From positions 3,673,001 to 3,737,000 of the forward strand of contig NZ_CP042910.1 in the NCBI RefSeq assembly GCF_008298035.1: a stretch of 64,000 nucleotides of DNA, read 5' to 3'. The notes under the pieces are model-generated. The model was given only the letters and a program-made list of their open reading frames with translations, searched no databases and was not told the origin of the DNA. The stretch's first letter is position 1. Each line of letters opens with the position of its first letter. Source of the stretch: Gimesia maris (GTDB lineage: Bacteria > Planctomycetota > Planctomycetia > Planctomycetales > Planctomycetaceae). Shown here one piece after another: positions 9,662-18,467 of this stretch. Position numbers and translations under genes: made by a program.

Positions 9662-12307
9662 TTGTTTTACCGTGTGAATGCACTATTGCTGCCCGGCTTG
9701 ATCTCTCTGTTTGCGTGGTGCCCCTCTGCTGGCGCTTCGAATGAGCAACTGACATTTGAAAAAGATATCCGCCCGATTTTCAAGGCCTATTGCTTTCACT
9801 GTCACGGGGAAGAAAAAGAGCTTTCCGGCGCACTTGATCTGCGGTTAAAGCGTTTGATTTTGAAAGGCGGTGATTCGGGAGAGTCGATTACTCCCGGCAA
9901 TCATGCTGACAGCCTGCTGTTTCAATATGTGGAATCAGGCGACATGCCTCCGGATGAGAAACTGCGTTTAAAACCCGAAGAAGTGTCCGTGATTGCCAGA
10001 TGGATCGACCAGGGAGCCGCCGCGGGACCGGAACCAGCCGGCGAAGTGAAACCCGGTGATTTTCTGATGACGGAAGCCGAACGTTCTCACTGGGCATTTC
10101 AACCCATTCGTAAAGTTAAACTTCCAGAAGTCGCGCGTCTTTCCAAAGAAGGAAATACATCGACCGTAAATCCGGTTGATGCGTTTGTGACCCGTCAGCT
10201 TGCTAAGAAAGAGCTCTGGTTTTCTGAAGAAGCAGATCGACTGACGTTGATCCGGCGGGCTGCCTTTGATTTGACGGGCCTCCCCCCTGCTCCGGAAGAT
10301 GTGAAAACGTATCTGGCAGACGCATCAGCGAATGCGTACGAGAATATGATCGATCGTCTACTGGCGTCTCCGCATTATGGTGAGCGCTGGGCGCGACACT
10401 GGCTGGATGTCGCCGGCTACGCCGATTCAGAAGGCTACAACGATAAAGATGTGATTCGCCCGGATGCCTGGCATTATCGCGATTATGTGATTCGCGCATT
10501 GAATGCAGATAAGCCGTGGGATGAGTTTATTCAAGAGCAACTGGCCGGTGACGAACTGATTAGAGCCACGCATGCCACAGCGCAGAAACTGGTAGACCAG
10601 AATCCTGCAGTGTGTGACAAGCTGACAGCGACCGGGTTTTTACGATTGGCTCCGGATGGAACGGGATCGAGTCCGATGGACCCTGCCCTGGCCCGGAATC
10701 AGGTGATTACGGAAACCGTGAAAATCATGTCATCGTCTTTACTGGGGATGACCGTAGGTTGTGCTGAATGCCACCATCATCGGTTTGACCCGATTCCCCA
10801 GGAAGACTTTTATCGGTTGCGCGCTGTAATTGCTCCCGTGTATGATGCCGACAAGTGGCGGAAACCGGCCAGCCGCCGTGCGGCGCTGATGTCAAAGGAA
10901 GAAAAAGCAAAAGCGGCAGAACTGGCCGCGCAGGTTAAAAAACTGGATGAGCAGCATAATCAGATCAAGGCAGAAGTGACACAGTTGATCGCGGAACGGG
11001 TTTTGAAGGAAGTTCCTGAAGCAGATCGTGAACGGGCCAAAACCGCTTATGAAACAGCGATCAAAGAACGGACTGCAGAACAGAGCGATTTCCTGAAAAA
11101 GAAATATCCGATGCTGGATCTGCTGGTCCCCGGACGTCTGCATCTGTTCCTGGCCCGTTATAAAGATGGCAAAGAACTGGCAAAACGCTACGAAGATGTG
11201 AAGGCTGAAGCAGACAAGCTAAGAAAACAGATTCCTCAACCTGAATATATCAGGGTTGCGACCGAAGACACGCAGCATCTGCCTGAAACGTTTGTCTTTT
11301 ATCGAGGGGATATGTCCTCACCCGAATCAGAAATGATTGCGCCGGGCGGGCTGACGGTTGTTGGTTCCAAAACCGAAAACACTTTTCCCGTCAATGATCC
11401 TGCAGTGCCAACGTCGGGGCGTCGACTGGCGTTTGCCCGCTATCTGACCAGTGGTCAGCATCCGCTGGTGGCTCGCGTCTTGATGAATCGGTTCTGGATG
11501 CATCATTTCGGTCAGGCGATTGTTGATTCGACAGGTGATTTCGGCTCACGCGCCGCGACTCCCACGCATCCCGAACTACTCGACTGGCTGGCAGCCGACT
11601 TCATGGAGCATGGCTGGGAATTAAAACGGATTCACCGTTTGATCATGACCTCGCGGACGTATCGTCAGACCTCCACTTCTCATTCCGAGAAAGCAATGGC
11701 GGTCGACGCAGATAACAGACTGCTCTGGCGGATGAATCTGAGGCGGCTGGAAGCGGAATCGATTCGCGATGCGATTCTGACCGTCAGTGGCGAACTGAAT
11801 CGAGACCAGTTTGGCGCACCGATCCCGGTCTCCCTGGCTGACAGTGGAATCATTACTGTGGGGGCGGGCAAGGTTTCTCCCGATCGGCGGGAATTAAAGC
11901 GTTCCATTTATATCCAGGTAAGACGGACTCAGCCGGTCACGATGCTGAATGCCTTTGATGCACCGAGTATGGAGCCGAACTGCGAGCGGCGGGTTTCTTC
12001 TACCGTGGCGACGCAATCGTTGGCGCTGTTGAACAGCGAATTCATGCGGGAGCAGTCTGTCGCGTTTGCAAAACGGGTGCTGGCGACAGCAGAAAAATCC
12101 ACTGCTCCAAAGAAACTGGTGCAGACCGCCTGGAAGCTCGCATTGAGTCATGAACCGTCGGCTGCAGAGATGCAGGCGCTGGAGAAACATTATCAGTTGC
12201 AGTTACAGGAATATCAGGCGAAAAAAGTCAAAGATCCCCGGCAGGAAGCATTGGCGTCACTGTGCCATGTCCTGTTTGGTACCAATCAGTTTTTGTATGT
12301 CGAATAA
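9662..12307 (+). CDS. Planctomycetal cytochrome C (PSCyt1) / DUF1549 / DUF1553 protein
   Basis: This encodes 881 residues. TTG 9662 is preceded by AAGGA at about 8 nt and gives a signal peptide ending near SAGASNE. A PSCyt1 heme domain carries CFHCH (Cys44-His48). DUF1549 (PSCyt2, about 170-380) has the family's AAFDLTGLPPAPED and ERWARHWLDVAGYADSEG segments and a second CAECH heme-like motif followed by HHRFDPIPQEDFY. A charged coiled-coil insertion (about 410-530) comes before DUF1553 (PSD1, about 580-860), with HPLVARVLMNRFWMHHFG and LLNSEFMREQS. These secreted proteins are a planctomycete hallmark of unproven function, always paired with a DUF1501 protein, here 65 bp downstream. Confidence 0.9.
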   Translation: MFYRVNALLLPGLISLFAWCPSAGASNEQLTFEKDIRPIFKAYCFHCHGEEKELSGALDLRLKRLILKGGDSGESITPGNHADSLLFQYVESGDMPPDEKLRLKPEEVSVIARWIDQGAAAGPEPAGEVKPGDFLMTEAERSHWAFQPIRKVKLPEVARLSKEGNTSTVNPVDAFVTRQLAKKELWFSEEADRLTLIRRAAFDLTGLPPAPEDVKTYLADASANAYENMIDRLLASPHYGERWARHWLDVAGYADSEGYNDKDVIRPDAWHYRDYVIRALNADKPWDEFIQEQLAGDELIRATHATAQKLVDQNPAVCDKLTATGFLRLAPDGTGSSPMDPALARNQVITETVKIMSSSLLGMTVGCAECHHHRFDPIPQEDFYRLRAVIAPVYDADKWRKPASRRAALMSKEEKAKAAELAAQVKKLDEQHNQIKAEVTQLIAERVLKEVPEADRERAKTAYETAIKERTAEQSDFLKKKYPMLDLLVPGRLHLFLARYKDGKELAKRYEDVKAEADKLRKQIPQPEYIRVATEDTQHLPETFVFYRGDMSSPESEMIAPGGLTVVGSKTENTFPVNDPAVPTSGRRLAFARYLTSGQHPLVARVLMNRFWMHHFGQAIVDSTGDFGSRAATPTHPELLDWLAADFMEHGWELKRIHRLIMTSRTYRQTSTSHSEKAMAVDADNRLLWRMNLRRLEAESIRDAILTVSGELNRDQFGAPIPVSLADSGIITVGAGKVSPDRRELKRSIYIQVRRTQPVTMLNAFDAPSMEPNCERRVSSTVATQSLALLNSEFMREQSVAFAKRVLATAEKSTAPKKLVQTAWKLALSHEPSAAEMQALEKHYQLQLQEYQAKKVKDPRQEALASLCHVLFGTNQFLYVE

Positions 12308-12372
12308 ATGGTTTAAAATCAGACGTCATACAGATGTCTGTATAATGATAACCTCTCCGAAGGGAGTGCATT

Positions 12373-13827
12373 GTGTTTCAGAACAGTCATGATTATTCAA
12401 ACGGTTCCCGCCGTCATTTTCTTGCGCAGAGTGCATTCGGCGTTTCTTCGCTGGCATTGGCGACATTGTTAAAAGAGGACCAGTTGCTGGGGGCACCGGA
12501 AAAACCGGCGCTTGAGGAAATAACGTATGATCTGAAGCCGAAGAAAACGAGTCATCCCGCGCGGGCAAAATCGATGATTTCGATTTTCTGTGGTGGTGGC
12601 CCCAGTCATCTGGATCTGTTTGACCGCAAGCCGACGCTGGATGAATATGCGGGCAAACGTTTTCCCGGCGATGGTATTAAATATGACAACGCCGGTCAGG
12701 CGACGTCCATCATCATGCCGTCTCCTGACACGTTTGAAAAATGTGGCGAATCGGGGATGGAAATCAATACCGCCCTGCTGCCTCACTTCGGCGAGATTGT
12801 CGATGATGTGACGTTGATTCGTTCCATGCAGTTGCCCAACATTCGAAACCATGTGGCGGGGATGCGGGCGATGACAACGGGCCGCGGTCGCGAAGGCTGG
12901 CCTTCCCTGGGGAGCTGGGTGACCTATGGTCTGGGAGCGGAGACACAGGATCTGCCGGCATTCGTCGCGATTACGATTCCTCGCAATCCGGTTGGTTCTC
13001 CCTATTGGGACAGTCGGCAGTTACCATCACTTTATCAGGGAACAGTCGTCAGTAAATCGGAACCACGGATTGCTAATCTGAATCCGATTTCACAACTCCG
13101 TGGAAAGCCGCAGAGTAATCAGCTGGATCTGCTCAAGGAGCTGAACCAGATTCATCTGGAGCGACATCCCGGTGAAGACGATCTCTCCGCTCGAATTGCG
13201 AGTTACGAACTGGCAGCCCGGATGCAGACCGCGGCGACCGAAGCACTGGATCTGACCAAAGAGACGCAAGCAACCCACCAGATGTATGGAGCCGATGATG
13301 CGGTAACCAAAGAGTTCGCGGATGCCTGCATGCTGGCCCGTCGATTTGTGGAACGTGGTGTACGATTCGTGCAGATCTGGAATTACGCCTGGGACATGCA
13401 CGAGAACATTTTTGCGGCTCTGGAAGCCCGTTGTAAAACCTGTGATAAACCATGTGCAGCCCTGGTGACTGACCTGAAACAGCGTGGTTTACTGGATTCG
13501 ACGATGGTACAATGGGGCGGTGAAATGGGGCGTCTGCCTGTCGTGCAGGATCGCGGGGCGGGCAAAAAACCGGGCCGCGATCACAATACGGAAGGTTTCA
13601 GTATCTGGATGGCTGGCGGTGGTGTTAAAGAAGGGCACATCCATGGAGCCACGGATGATTTTGGTCACCGGGCTGTCGAAGATGTTGTCACTCAGCATGA
13701 TTTTCATGCGACATTGCTGCACCAGTTTGGTCTGAAGGCGAACGAATTACATTTTGAGCATAATGCACAACCGGTGGCTCTTGTGGAGCCGGGACAAGGT
13801 AAAGTTGCTGAGGGAATCCTGAAATAA
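12373..13827 (+). CDS. DUF1501 sulfatase-like protein (Tat-exported)
   Basis: This encodes 484 residues starting at GTG 12373 after a GAAGGGA ribosome site. The N-terminal SRRHFLAQSAFGVSSLALA is a twin-arginine signal. The DUF1501 body has FCGGGPSHLDLFDRKPTLDE, HFGEIVDDVTLIRSM, a GAEMGR-like QWGGEMGRLP segment and GRDHNTEGFSIWMAGGGVK near the C-terminus. These correspond to metal-binding regions of the alkaline-phosphatase/sulfatase fold. It is the partner of the upstream PSD1 protein and probably part of the same transcript. The M14 peptidase starts 18 bp after it. The exact hydrolytic activity of DUF1501 proteins is not established. Confidence 0.9.
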   Translation: MFQNSHDYSNGSRRHFLAQSAFGVSSLALATLLKEDQLLGAPEKPALEEITYDLKPKKTSHPARAKSMISIFCGGGPSHLDLFDRKPTLDEYAGKRFPGDGIKYDNAGQATSIIMPSPDTFEKCGESGMEINTALLPHFGEIVDDVTLIRSMQLPNIRNHVAGMRAMTTGRGREGWPSLGSWVTYGLGAETQDLPAFVAITIPRNPVGSPYWDSRQLPSLYQGTVVSKSEPRIANLNPISQLRGKPQSNQLDLLKELNQIHLERHPGEDDLSARIASYELAARMQTAATEALDLTKETQATHQMYGADDAVTKEFADACMLARRFVERGVRFVQIWNYAWDMHENIFAALEARCKTCDKPCAALVTDLKQRGLLDSTMVQWGGEMGRLPVVQDRGAGKKPGRDHNTEGFSIWMAGGGVKEGHIHGATDDFGHRAVEDVVTQHDFHATLLHQFGLKANELHFEHNAQPVALVEPGQGKVAEGILK

Positions 13828-13845
13828 GCCAGTCGGGGAGAAACG

Positions 13846-15105
13846 ATGACAAGACTATACAGCTTCATTCTGTTGTGGGTGTTGTCGATGTTTCTTATCG
13901 GTTCTGAAGCCTCAGCTGAGGATCTGGTGGTTTCCTCTGATTTTCCGGGAGGCTCTGCGGAAGTCATACAGGTCGACCAGAAGCAGCGCACGATTTTGAT
14001 TCGTCCCGCCGGTGATCCTCAATTTGGCTGGCCCTGCTGGTGGTACTTCCAGGTGACGGGAGTCACGCCTGGGGAAGAGCTTACGGTGACCGTCGATGCC
14101 AGTCAACTGAAACAGGCGAATGGCCAGAAGTTGTCAGCCTCATGGGCGCTACCTGAGCAAGCGGCATTCAGTACCGATCAACGACGCTGGGCACAGACAC
14201 GACCGGGGAAAAAACAGGGAGAGAACTGCGAGTGGAAAGTGAAACCGGATGCGAAAGTCGTCTGGTTTGCCTGGGGACCACCTTTTGTTCCCACTGATGC
14301 AGAACAACTGGTCAAAAGACTGAGCCAGAAACATGCCAATGTGACGGAATTTGAGTTATGTAAGACCCGCGCGGGGCGCCGTGTTCCTGCTTTGGTTGTT
14401 TCGCCCGTCGGTGAGAAGGATAACTCACGGCTGGCTGTCTGGGTACAGGCACGGCAGCATGCCTGGGAATCTGGTGGCAGCTGGGTGGGCCGCGGCTTTA
14501 TCGAGTGGGCCGTGAGTGATCATCCGCAGGCAGTTGCTCTCAGGGAAAAAGCGGATATTTACTATATCCCCATCATGGATATCGATAACGTAGCGACCGG
14601 GAATGGCGGTAAGAATCAGGTACCGCACGATCATAATCGGGACTGGTCAGAACATCCGCGCTGGAATGCGGTTCAAGCGGCGATGAAATCTCTGAAGCAG
14701 CTCGATCAGCAGAACCGGCTGGTAATGTTTATGGATCTGCATAATCCGGGACCGAACTCGAAGCAGCCTTACTTTTATATTGCTCCTCCGGAGCTCAATA
14801 CGGAGCGGCGTAAAGCGCTGCAGGATGCATTTATCGCAGTCTGCCGCGAGGAGATGCGAGAGCCTTTGAAACTGGATCGGAGTACGCCCTCGACCGGTCC
14901 CAAATATGACAAACGCTGGAAAGAGATTTCCAGTAACTGGGTGCGGAGCGCGACGCGCGAACATGTGATTGGAATTACGCTGGAAACATGCTGGAATACG
15001 CCGCACAGTAACACGAACGGTTACATGACTGTCGGTCAACAACTGGGGTTGGGGATAGCTCGCTATCTGCAGCAGGATCCCCGTCAGTCACCGAAACAGA
15101 AGTGA
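13846..15105 (+). CDS. Secreted M14-family zinc carboxypeptidase
   Basis: This encodes 419 residues with a signal peptide (about 1-24). A beta-rich N-terminal domain (about 25-150) comes before the catalytic domain, as in cytosolic-carboxypeptidase-like and AGBL-type M14 enzymes. The zinc ligands are visible as HxxE (His205, Glu208, in RQHAWESG) and His299 in FMDLHNPGP. The catalytic Glu is Glu380 in GITLETCWN, and an Arg/Asn substrate-binding HNRDW element is at about 263-267. It starts 18 bp after the DUF1501 gene, so the three genes from 9662 likely form one unit. Its role is probably peptide or amide turnover in the periplasm; the substrate is not determinable. Confidence 0.82.
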   Translation: MTRLYSFILLWVLSMFLIGSEASAEDLVVSSDFPGGSAEVIQVDQKQRTILIRPAGDPQFGWPCWWYFQVTGVTPGEELTVTVDASQLKQANGQKLSASWALPEQAAFSTDQRRWAQTRPGKKQGENCEWKVKPDAKVVWFAWGPPFVPTDAEQLVKRLSQKHANVTEFELCKTRAGRRVPALVVSPVGEKDNSRLAVWVQARQHAWESGGSWVGRGFIEWAVSDHPQAVALREKADIYYIPIMDIDNVATGNGGKNQVPHDHNRDWSEHPRWNAVQAAMKSLKQLDQQNRLVMFMDLHNPGPNSKQPYFYIAPPELNTERRKALQDAFIAVCREEMREPLKLDRSTPSTGPKYDKRWKEISSNWVRSATREHVIGITLETCWNTPHSNTNGYMTVGQQLGLGIARYLQQDPRQSPKQK

Positions 15106-15110
15106 CTGAC
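15083..15110. terminator. 9-bp inverted repeat spanning a stop codon
   Basis: GTCAGTCAC (15083-15091) and GTGACTGAC (15102-15110) are perfect inverted arms with a 10-nt loop. The TGA stop of the M14 peptidase (15103-15105) lies inside the right arm. It sits between convergent genes. There is no clear U tract (GAGACTGTTTAATG follows), so termination is only a guess. Confidence 0.35.
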
Positions 15111-15149
15111 GAGACTGTTTAATGCAGAGCCTGGAAAATCCACCCGCGT

Positions 15150-16238
15150 TCAGCTGGTTTCGTCCAGTTTTTCAAAGACGGCTTTCATCAGCAGAGGCAG
15201 GACCACGGTCGCATCGGAATAGACTTCCGCGAAGCGTCCCCCCTCCTGGGGAGAGATGAATTTCCCCCAGCTGACCCCTTCCGAGTAGGTGCAGCCTGAC
15301 AGGCCTCCCCAGTGAACGGGTTCGGGACAAATGCGAATGCCGTATTTGAAACGGGGTTCTTTCCATTCGGTGCCAAGTCGGTAGTTGGCAATTTCATAGT
15401 AGGGAGCAACCTGTTGCGCCCAGTTACGTGGAACGCCACCACCGACGGTAAAGATTCCCAGGGTCACTGCGTCACGCATCAGACCGGCGTATTCCTGCAG
15501 GTCGATAAACGGGTTGAAGCTGGGGAGTGCGGTCAGGATTTCAGCCTGATCGAGTTCTTCAGCTGATTTACCGGATTGCGCGATATGTTCAGACATGGCC
15601 CAGGTGGCGACATCAAGACCAATTTCACTGTCGGTAAACGCAGGGATAAAAACGGGCACGTTCTGTTCGTAGGCGCTGCGGAGAATACCACGACCTTCGT
15701 CGACTTCCGAGAGCCTCTGCCCGAGCGCGCGACACAGACGGGCGGAAGACCAGACACCGTCTTCCGGTTTGGATTCCCTGAGTACGGAACGGACGAGCCG
15801 CTCGACGTTATTCAGATTGGATTCCATTTCCAGCGTGTCATAGATACGGTTGTAGCCTTTTTTGTAGAGTGTTTCGTCTGAATCGTTGGGGTTGTACTGG
15901 TAATGGACCAGGCCAATCGATTCTGTCAGGCCGTGGGCAATGAGGGCCCCGGTAGCGACAACGGCATGGACCAGACCGCGGTCGATCATGTCGCAGATGA
16001 TACTGCCCTGCTTGGCAACGGTCATGGCACCAGAAAGGGTCAGTACGACTTTGCAGTTGGTGTCTTTCGACATTTCCAGCAGGATATCATAGGCGACCCC
16101 CAGTTTTCTGCCTGAAAAGGCGGTTTCGGACATTGCCTGTAGCAACTCGGCGAAGGAGTTGACACTGGACAGGTCCAGGCTTTTCAAAGGCTTTAATCCG
16201 TCGCCTCGACCGTCGTGGAACTCTCGTTCTCCACTCAT
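15150..16238 (-). CDS. Deoxyhypusine-synthase-family enzyme (possible homospermidine synthase)
   Basis: This encodes 362 residues. ATG 16238 has GGGAAAG upstream, and the residues before it are not conserved-looking. The NAD-binding region contains TLSGAMTVAKQGS and VATGALIAHGL. A conserved core FTVGGGVPRNWAQQ is followed by SEGVSWGK, where Lys326 aligns with the catalytic lysine of human deoxyhypusine synthase (the SWGK motif) that forms the aminobutyl imine intermediate. Bacteria lack eIF5A, so bacterial members are thought to transfer the aminobutyl group to a free polyamine, often putrescine giving homospermidine. The gene 216 bp upstream on the same strand is speD-like, so both probably serve polyamine synthesis. 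Family assignment is firm; the acceptor is inferred. Confidence 0.8.
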   Translation of the reverse strand: MSGEREFHDGRGDGLKPLKSLDLSSVNSFAELLQAMSETAFSGRKLGVAYDILLEMSKDTNCKVVLTLSGAMTVAKQGSIICDMIDRGLVHAVVATGALIAHGLTESIGLVHYQYNPNDSDETLYKKGYNRIYDTLEMESNLNNVERLVRSVLRESKPEDGVWSSARLCRALGQRLSEVDEGRGILRSAYEQNVPVFIPAFTDSEIGLDVATWAMSEHIAQSGKSAEELDQAEILTALPSFNPFIDLQEYAGLMRDAVTLGIFTVGGGVPRNWAQQVAPYYEIANYRLGTEWKEPRFKYGIRICPEPVHWGGLSGCTYSEGVSWGKFISPQEGGRFAEVYSDATVVLPLLMKAVFEKLDETS

Positions 16239-16454
16239 GTTCTGCTTTCCCTGATAGATCTCAATTAGCAAACGTACTTTCCCTGTCATATCGCATGGCA
16301 AGTGCGCTCGTCGACTGTAAAGACTTCCGAGCACACTTACCTGAATGCGGTAGTTATGACAAGAATTCAACAACAGATTTAATCTACCACGTCACGAGCG
16401 AGAACTGTAGGCAGTTCTGGTGGTTTCCGGGTAGAGTCTGGAAATGTTGAGAAT

Positions 16455-16874
16455 TTATAGAGCGACGACCTGATCAGCTTCGCAAGGGTAGCTGGCCGCT
16501 TCCTGTAAGGCAGGTTTCCCATTCGGAATGGGGAAGCGGGGCATCTCCAGAATACTGACATCACCCAGGTCAATTTCTTCCCGAATATAACGTAATACGT
16601 CATTCGGGTCGGTATCACCACAGGTGAAGACGTCCAGAGCGATTAAGCCGAGGTCTGCGTAGCAGTGTGCTGAACAGTGGCTTTCATCAAGAAGGCACAT
16701 AGCGGTGAAGCCCGGTGCTGAATTATGACCGAAGTGATATCTAACCTGTGAAATCACAGTTGCACCAGCGCGGGTAGCACCACGCGCCATGGCTTCAAGA
16801 ACCAGTTGGTCGTTTAGACAAATGTCCCGCGAGACATTACGACAATCAATGAGAAGATGTCTTCCTTTATGCAA
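16455..16874 (-). CDS. S-adenosylmethionine decarboxylase-family proenzyme (SpeD-like, pyruvoyl enzyme)
   Basis: This encodes 139 residues starting at TTG 16874, with GGAGGG about 9 nt upstream. The self-cleavage site is Glu64-Ser65-His66, with Ser65 the predicted pyruvoyl precursor. His70 and Cys85 (in DVFTCG) occupy the proton-donor positions known from Thermotoga AdoMetDC (His68, Cys83). The segment after His70 reads CYAD where AdoMetDCs normally have TWPE, so the aromatic and acidic residues that line the AdoMet site are altered. SpeD homologues with changed substrate pockets are known to decarboxylate ornithine or arginine. No spermidine synthase gene is adjacent; a deoxyhypusine-synthase-like gene is. 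The substrate is therefore left open. Confidence 0.8.
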   Translation of the reverse strand: MHKGRHLLIDCRNVSRDICLNDQLVLEAMARGATRAGATVISQVRYHFGHNSAPGFTAMCLLDESHCSAHCYADLGLIALDVFTCGDTDPNDVLRYIREEIDLGDVSILEMPRFPIPNGKPALQEAASYPCEADQVVAL

Positions 16875-16896
16875 CTCATAAACCCTCCACTAGAGG

Positions 16897-16915
16897 TGCC
16901 TGAAAAAAACAGGCA
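16897..16915. promoter_or_regulatory. Small hairpin in the speD-like leader
   Basis: TGCCTG (16897-16902) and CAGGCA (16910-16915) are separated by a run of seven A (plus strand), about 23 nt upstream of the TTG start and just before its ribosome site. It could sit in the 5' leader and affect translation, but the stem is only 6 bp. Confidence 0.25.
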
Positions 16916-17284
16916 TCCGATTTTGATGAAATGTTCGAGACAATTTCGAATCGTAATGCCTATATCGGTACGCAATTTTTAAAGTGCGAGATTATTATGT
17001 TATTGAAGAATAAAATACAAGAAATAAATTGACGAAATTGCGCGGAATTTACAAAAATCGAAAAACAGTTTCCCGGCCTTGAGCCCGCGGCGGCAACTAC
17101 TGGCAGGCGTTCGGGTTTCGCAGGAGGGACGCGGCTCTGGTTTCGACCGGTTTGAAAGGCTGGGAATATCCTGTCCATGCGCAGGGACTACCCGGTGAAA
17201 TGGTTCCGGCGATGGTACTGTTTCCCCTGCAAGACCGGGAGCCTGGAATGTGATAAGTGGTGCATGCAGGCCCTGTTAAGAAAC
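16916..17284. other. Intergenic region, no supported gene
   Basis: Divided composition: 16916-17060 is very AT-rich and probably carries the speD-like promoter (minus strand). 17070-17260 is distinctly GC-rich and contains an open frame at 17083-17253 (plus strand, 56 sense codons) with protein-like composition. That frame has no start codon until about codon 40. It could be a gene remnant. I do not annotate a product. Confidence 0.4.
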
Positions 17285-17313
17285 CGCCCCGCAACTGACT
17301 GGTCAGCGCGGGG
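17285..17313 (-). terminator. Strong hairpin terminator after the DUF1559 gene
   Basis: GCCCCGC (17285-17291) pairs with GCGGGGC (17307-17313), and inside it CTGAC pairs with GTCAG around a two-base loop. On the minus strand the stem is followed by GGTTTCTTAAC and lies 39 nt after the stop codon of the leftward DUF1559 gene. The plus-strand side also has AGTTTTC, so it may work in both directions. Confidence 0.7.
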
Positions 17314-17351
17314 CAGTTTTCAGATCGTTTCCTCAGGGATTTGGGGCTGTC

Positions 17352-18320
17352 CTAAAACTCGCCGATGACGTTCCCGTCATTGATGGTTCCCAGATACCGG
17401 AAGGTTTCATAGTTCATGTTCTCGCTCAGAAATCGGACCGCGCCATCTCCAAGCAGGAAGTGAGCTCCCCCCTCGTGCTTACTGGAGAAGTTGGCAATAT
17501 GGTTGGTTGTGTTGGGCGGGTGGTGCATGGTCATCATGCCCCCCTGCCCGACGTGTCCCAGAACGAGTGAAGCAGGACCCTCGGTCATGGAGGCCATGGT
17601 CATGCCAGCGGGACGCGTGGCGTTAGGAATCGCTGCGTACCAGGTTGTATCGGCCTGAATGACTGAGGCGGCACCTACAAACTGGTGCTGATGAGATCGC
17701 TCACCAACGACAATGGTATTCGAGGTGCCATCGGTAATGTCGCGCATTTTAACATTGCTGTTCCGGTACAGGATGCCCTTTACGGTGGGATTTCCAGGAG
17801 CATCAGTCAGGCTGCCATAGCCATAGATCCCGGCGTAGTTTGCTGAAGAAAGGCTGTAGGTATTGGAGCCATCTGAGACAGAAAACACGCCCTGATTTGT
17901 ATCGCTGGGACAGCGAAAGATCAGGATTGCAGATGTGGCAAGTCCGATGTTCGGGCTGACGGTGCTGTCCAGATTGAGATTGAGCTGATTATAAAGCGGT
18001 GCCTGATCAATGAAGGGCAGCAGCATCACTCCCCAGGCGAAACCGGTGCCGGTTTCTGTGGTGCTGTCCGCTGTGCTCGTGACATTTCTGGCGATGTAGC
18101 CCGGAGGGAAGGACTGATGAGAGTCATGGTAGTTATGTAAGGCGACCCCGATCTGTTTCAGGCTGTTTTTGCAGGTTGACCGCCTGGCTGCTTCGCGGGC
18201 CTGCTGAACAGCGGGGAGCAGCAGGGCAATCAGAATTGCGATAATGGCAATCACAACCAGGAGTTCGATCAGGGTAAAGCCACGAGTTGTACGTCGATAA
18301 AGGGATGTTTTTTGTTTCAT
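17352..18320 (-). CDS. DUF1559 pseudopilin with H-X9-DG C-terminus
   Basis: This encodes 322 residues. The N-terminus is a type IV prepilin signal: RGFTLIELLVVIAIIAIL with cleavage expected between Gly14 and Phe15 and the conserved Glu at +5 (Glu19). QQAREAARRSTCKNSLKQIG then follows, typical of the DUF1559 (SBP_bac_10) family expanded in planctomycetes. The C-terminal HEGGAHFLLGDGAVRFLSE is the H-X9-DG motif. The product is probably an exported pseudopilin or surface-associated protein; family members occur in tens of copies per genome and their roles are mostly unknown. AGGT precedes the ATG. The Cys-rich gene lies 147 bp upstream on the same strand. Confidence 0.92.
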   Translation of the reverse strand: MKQKTSLYRRTTRGFTLIELLVVIAIIAILIALLLPAVQQAREAARRSTCKNSLKQIGVALHNYHDSHQSFPPGYIARNVTSTADSTTETGTGFAWGVMLLPFIDQAPLYNQLNLNLDSTVSPNIGLATSAILIFRCPSDTNQGVFSVSDGSNTYSLSSANYAGIYGYGSLTDAPGNPTVKGILYRNSNVKMRDITDGTSNTIVVGERSHQHQFVGAASVIQADTTWYAAIPNATRPAGMTMASMTEGPASLVLGHVGQGGMMTMHHPPNTTNHIANFSSKHEGGAHFLLGDGAVRFLSENMNYETFRYLGTINDGNVIGEF

Positions 18321-18467
18321 TTCAGTTTACCTGTTATGTTTCATGAGGCGGTGGCCGAGCATTTCGGGCGTCACCGATACAGGGAAGGAGACAGATTGCA
18401 GACACATCCAATCCGATTCTTGAAAATCGAAGTGGAACTGCAAACTTCGAAGAGGCGTGGGAGACGC

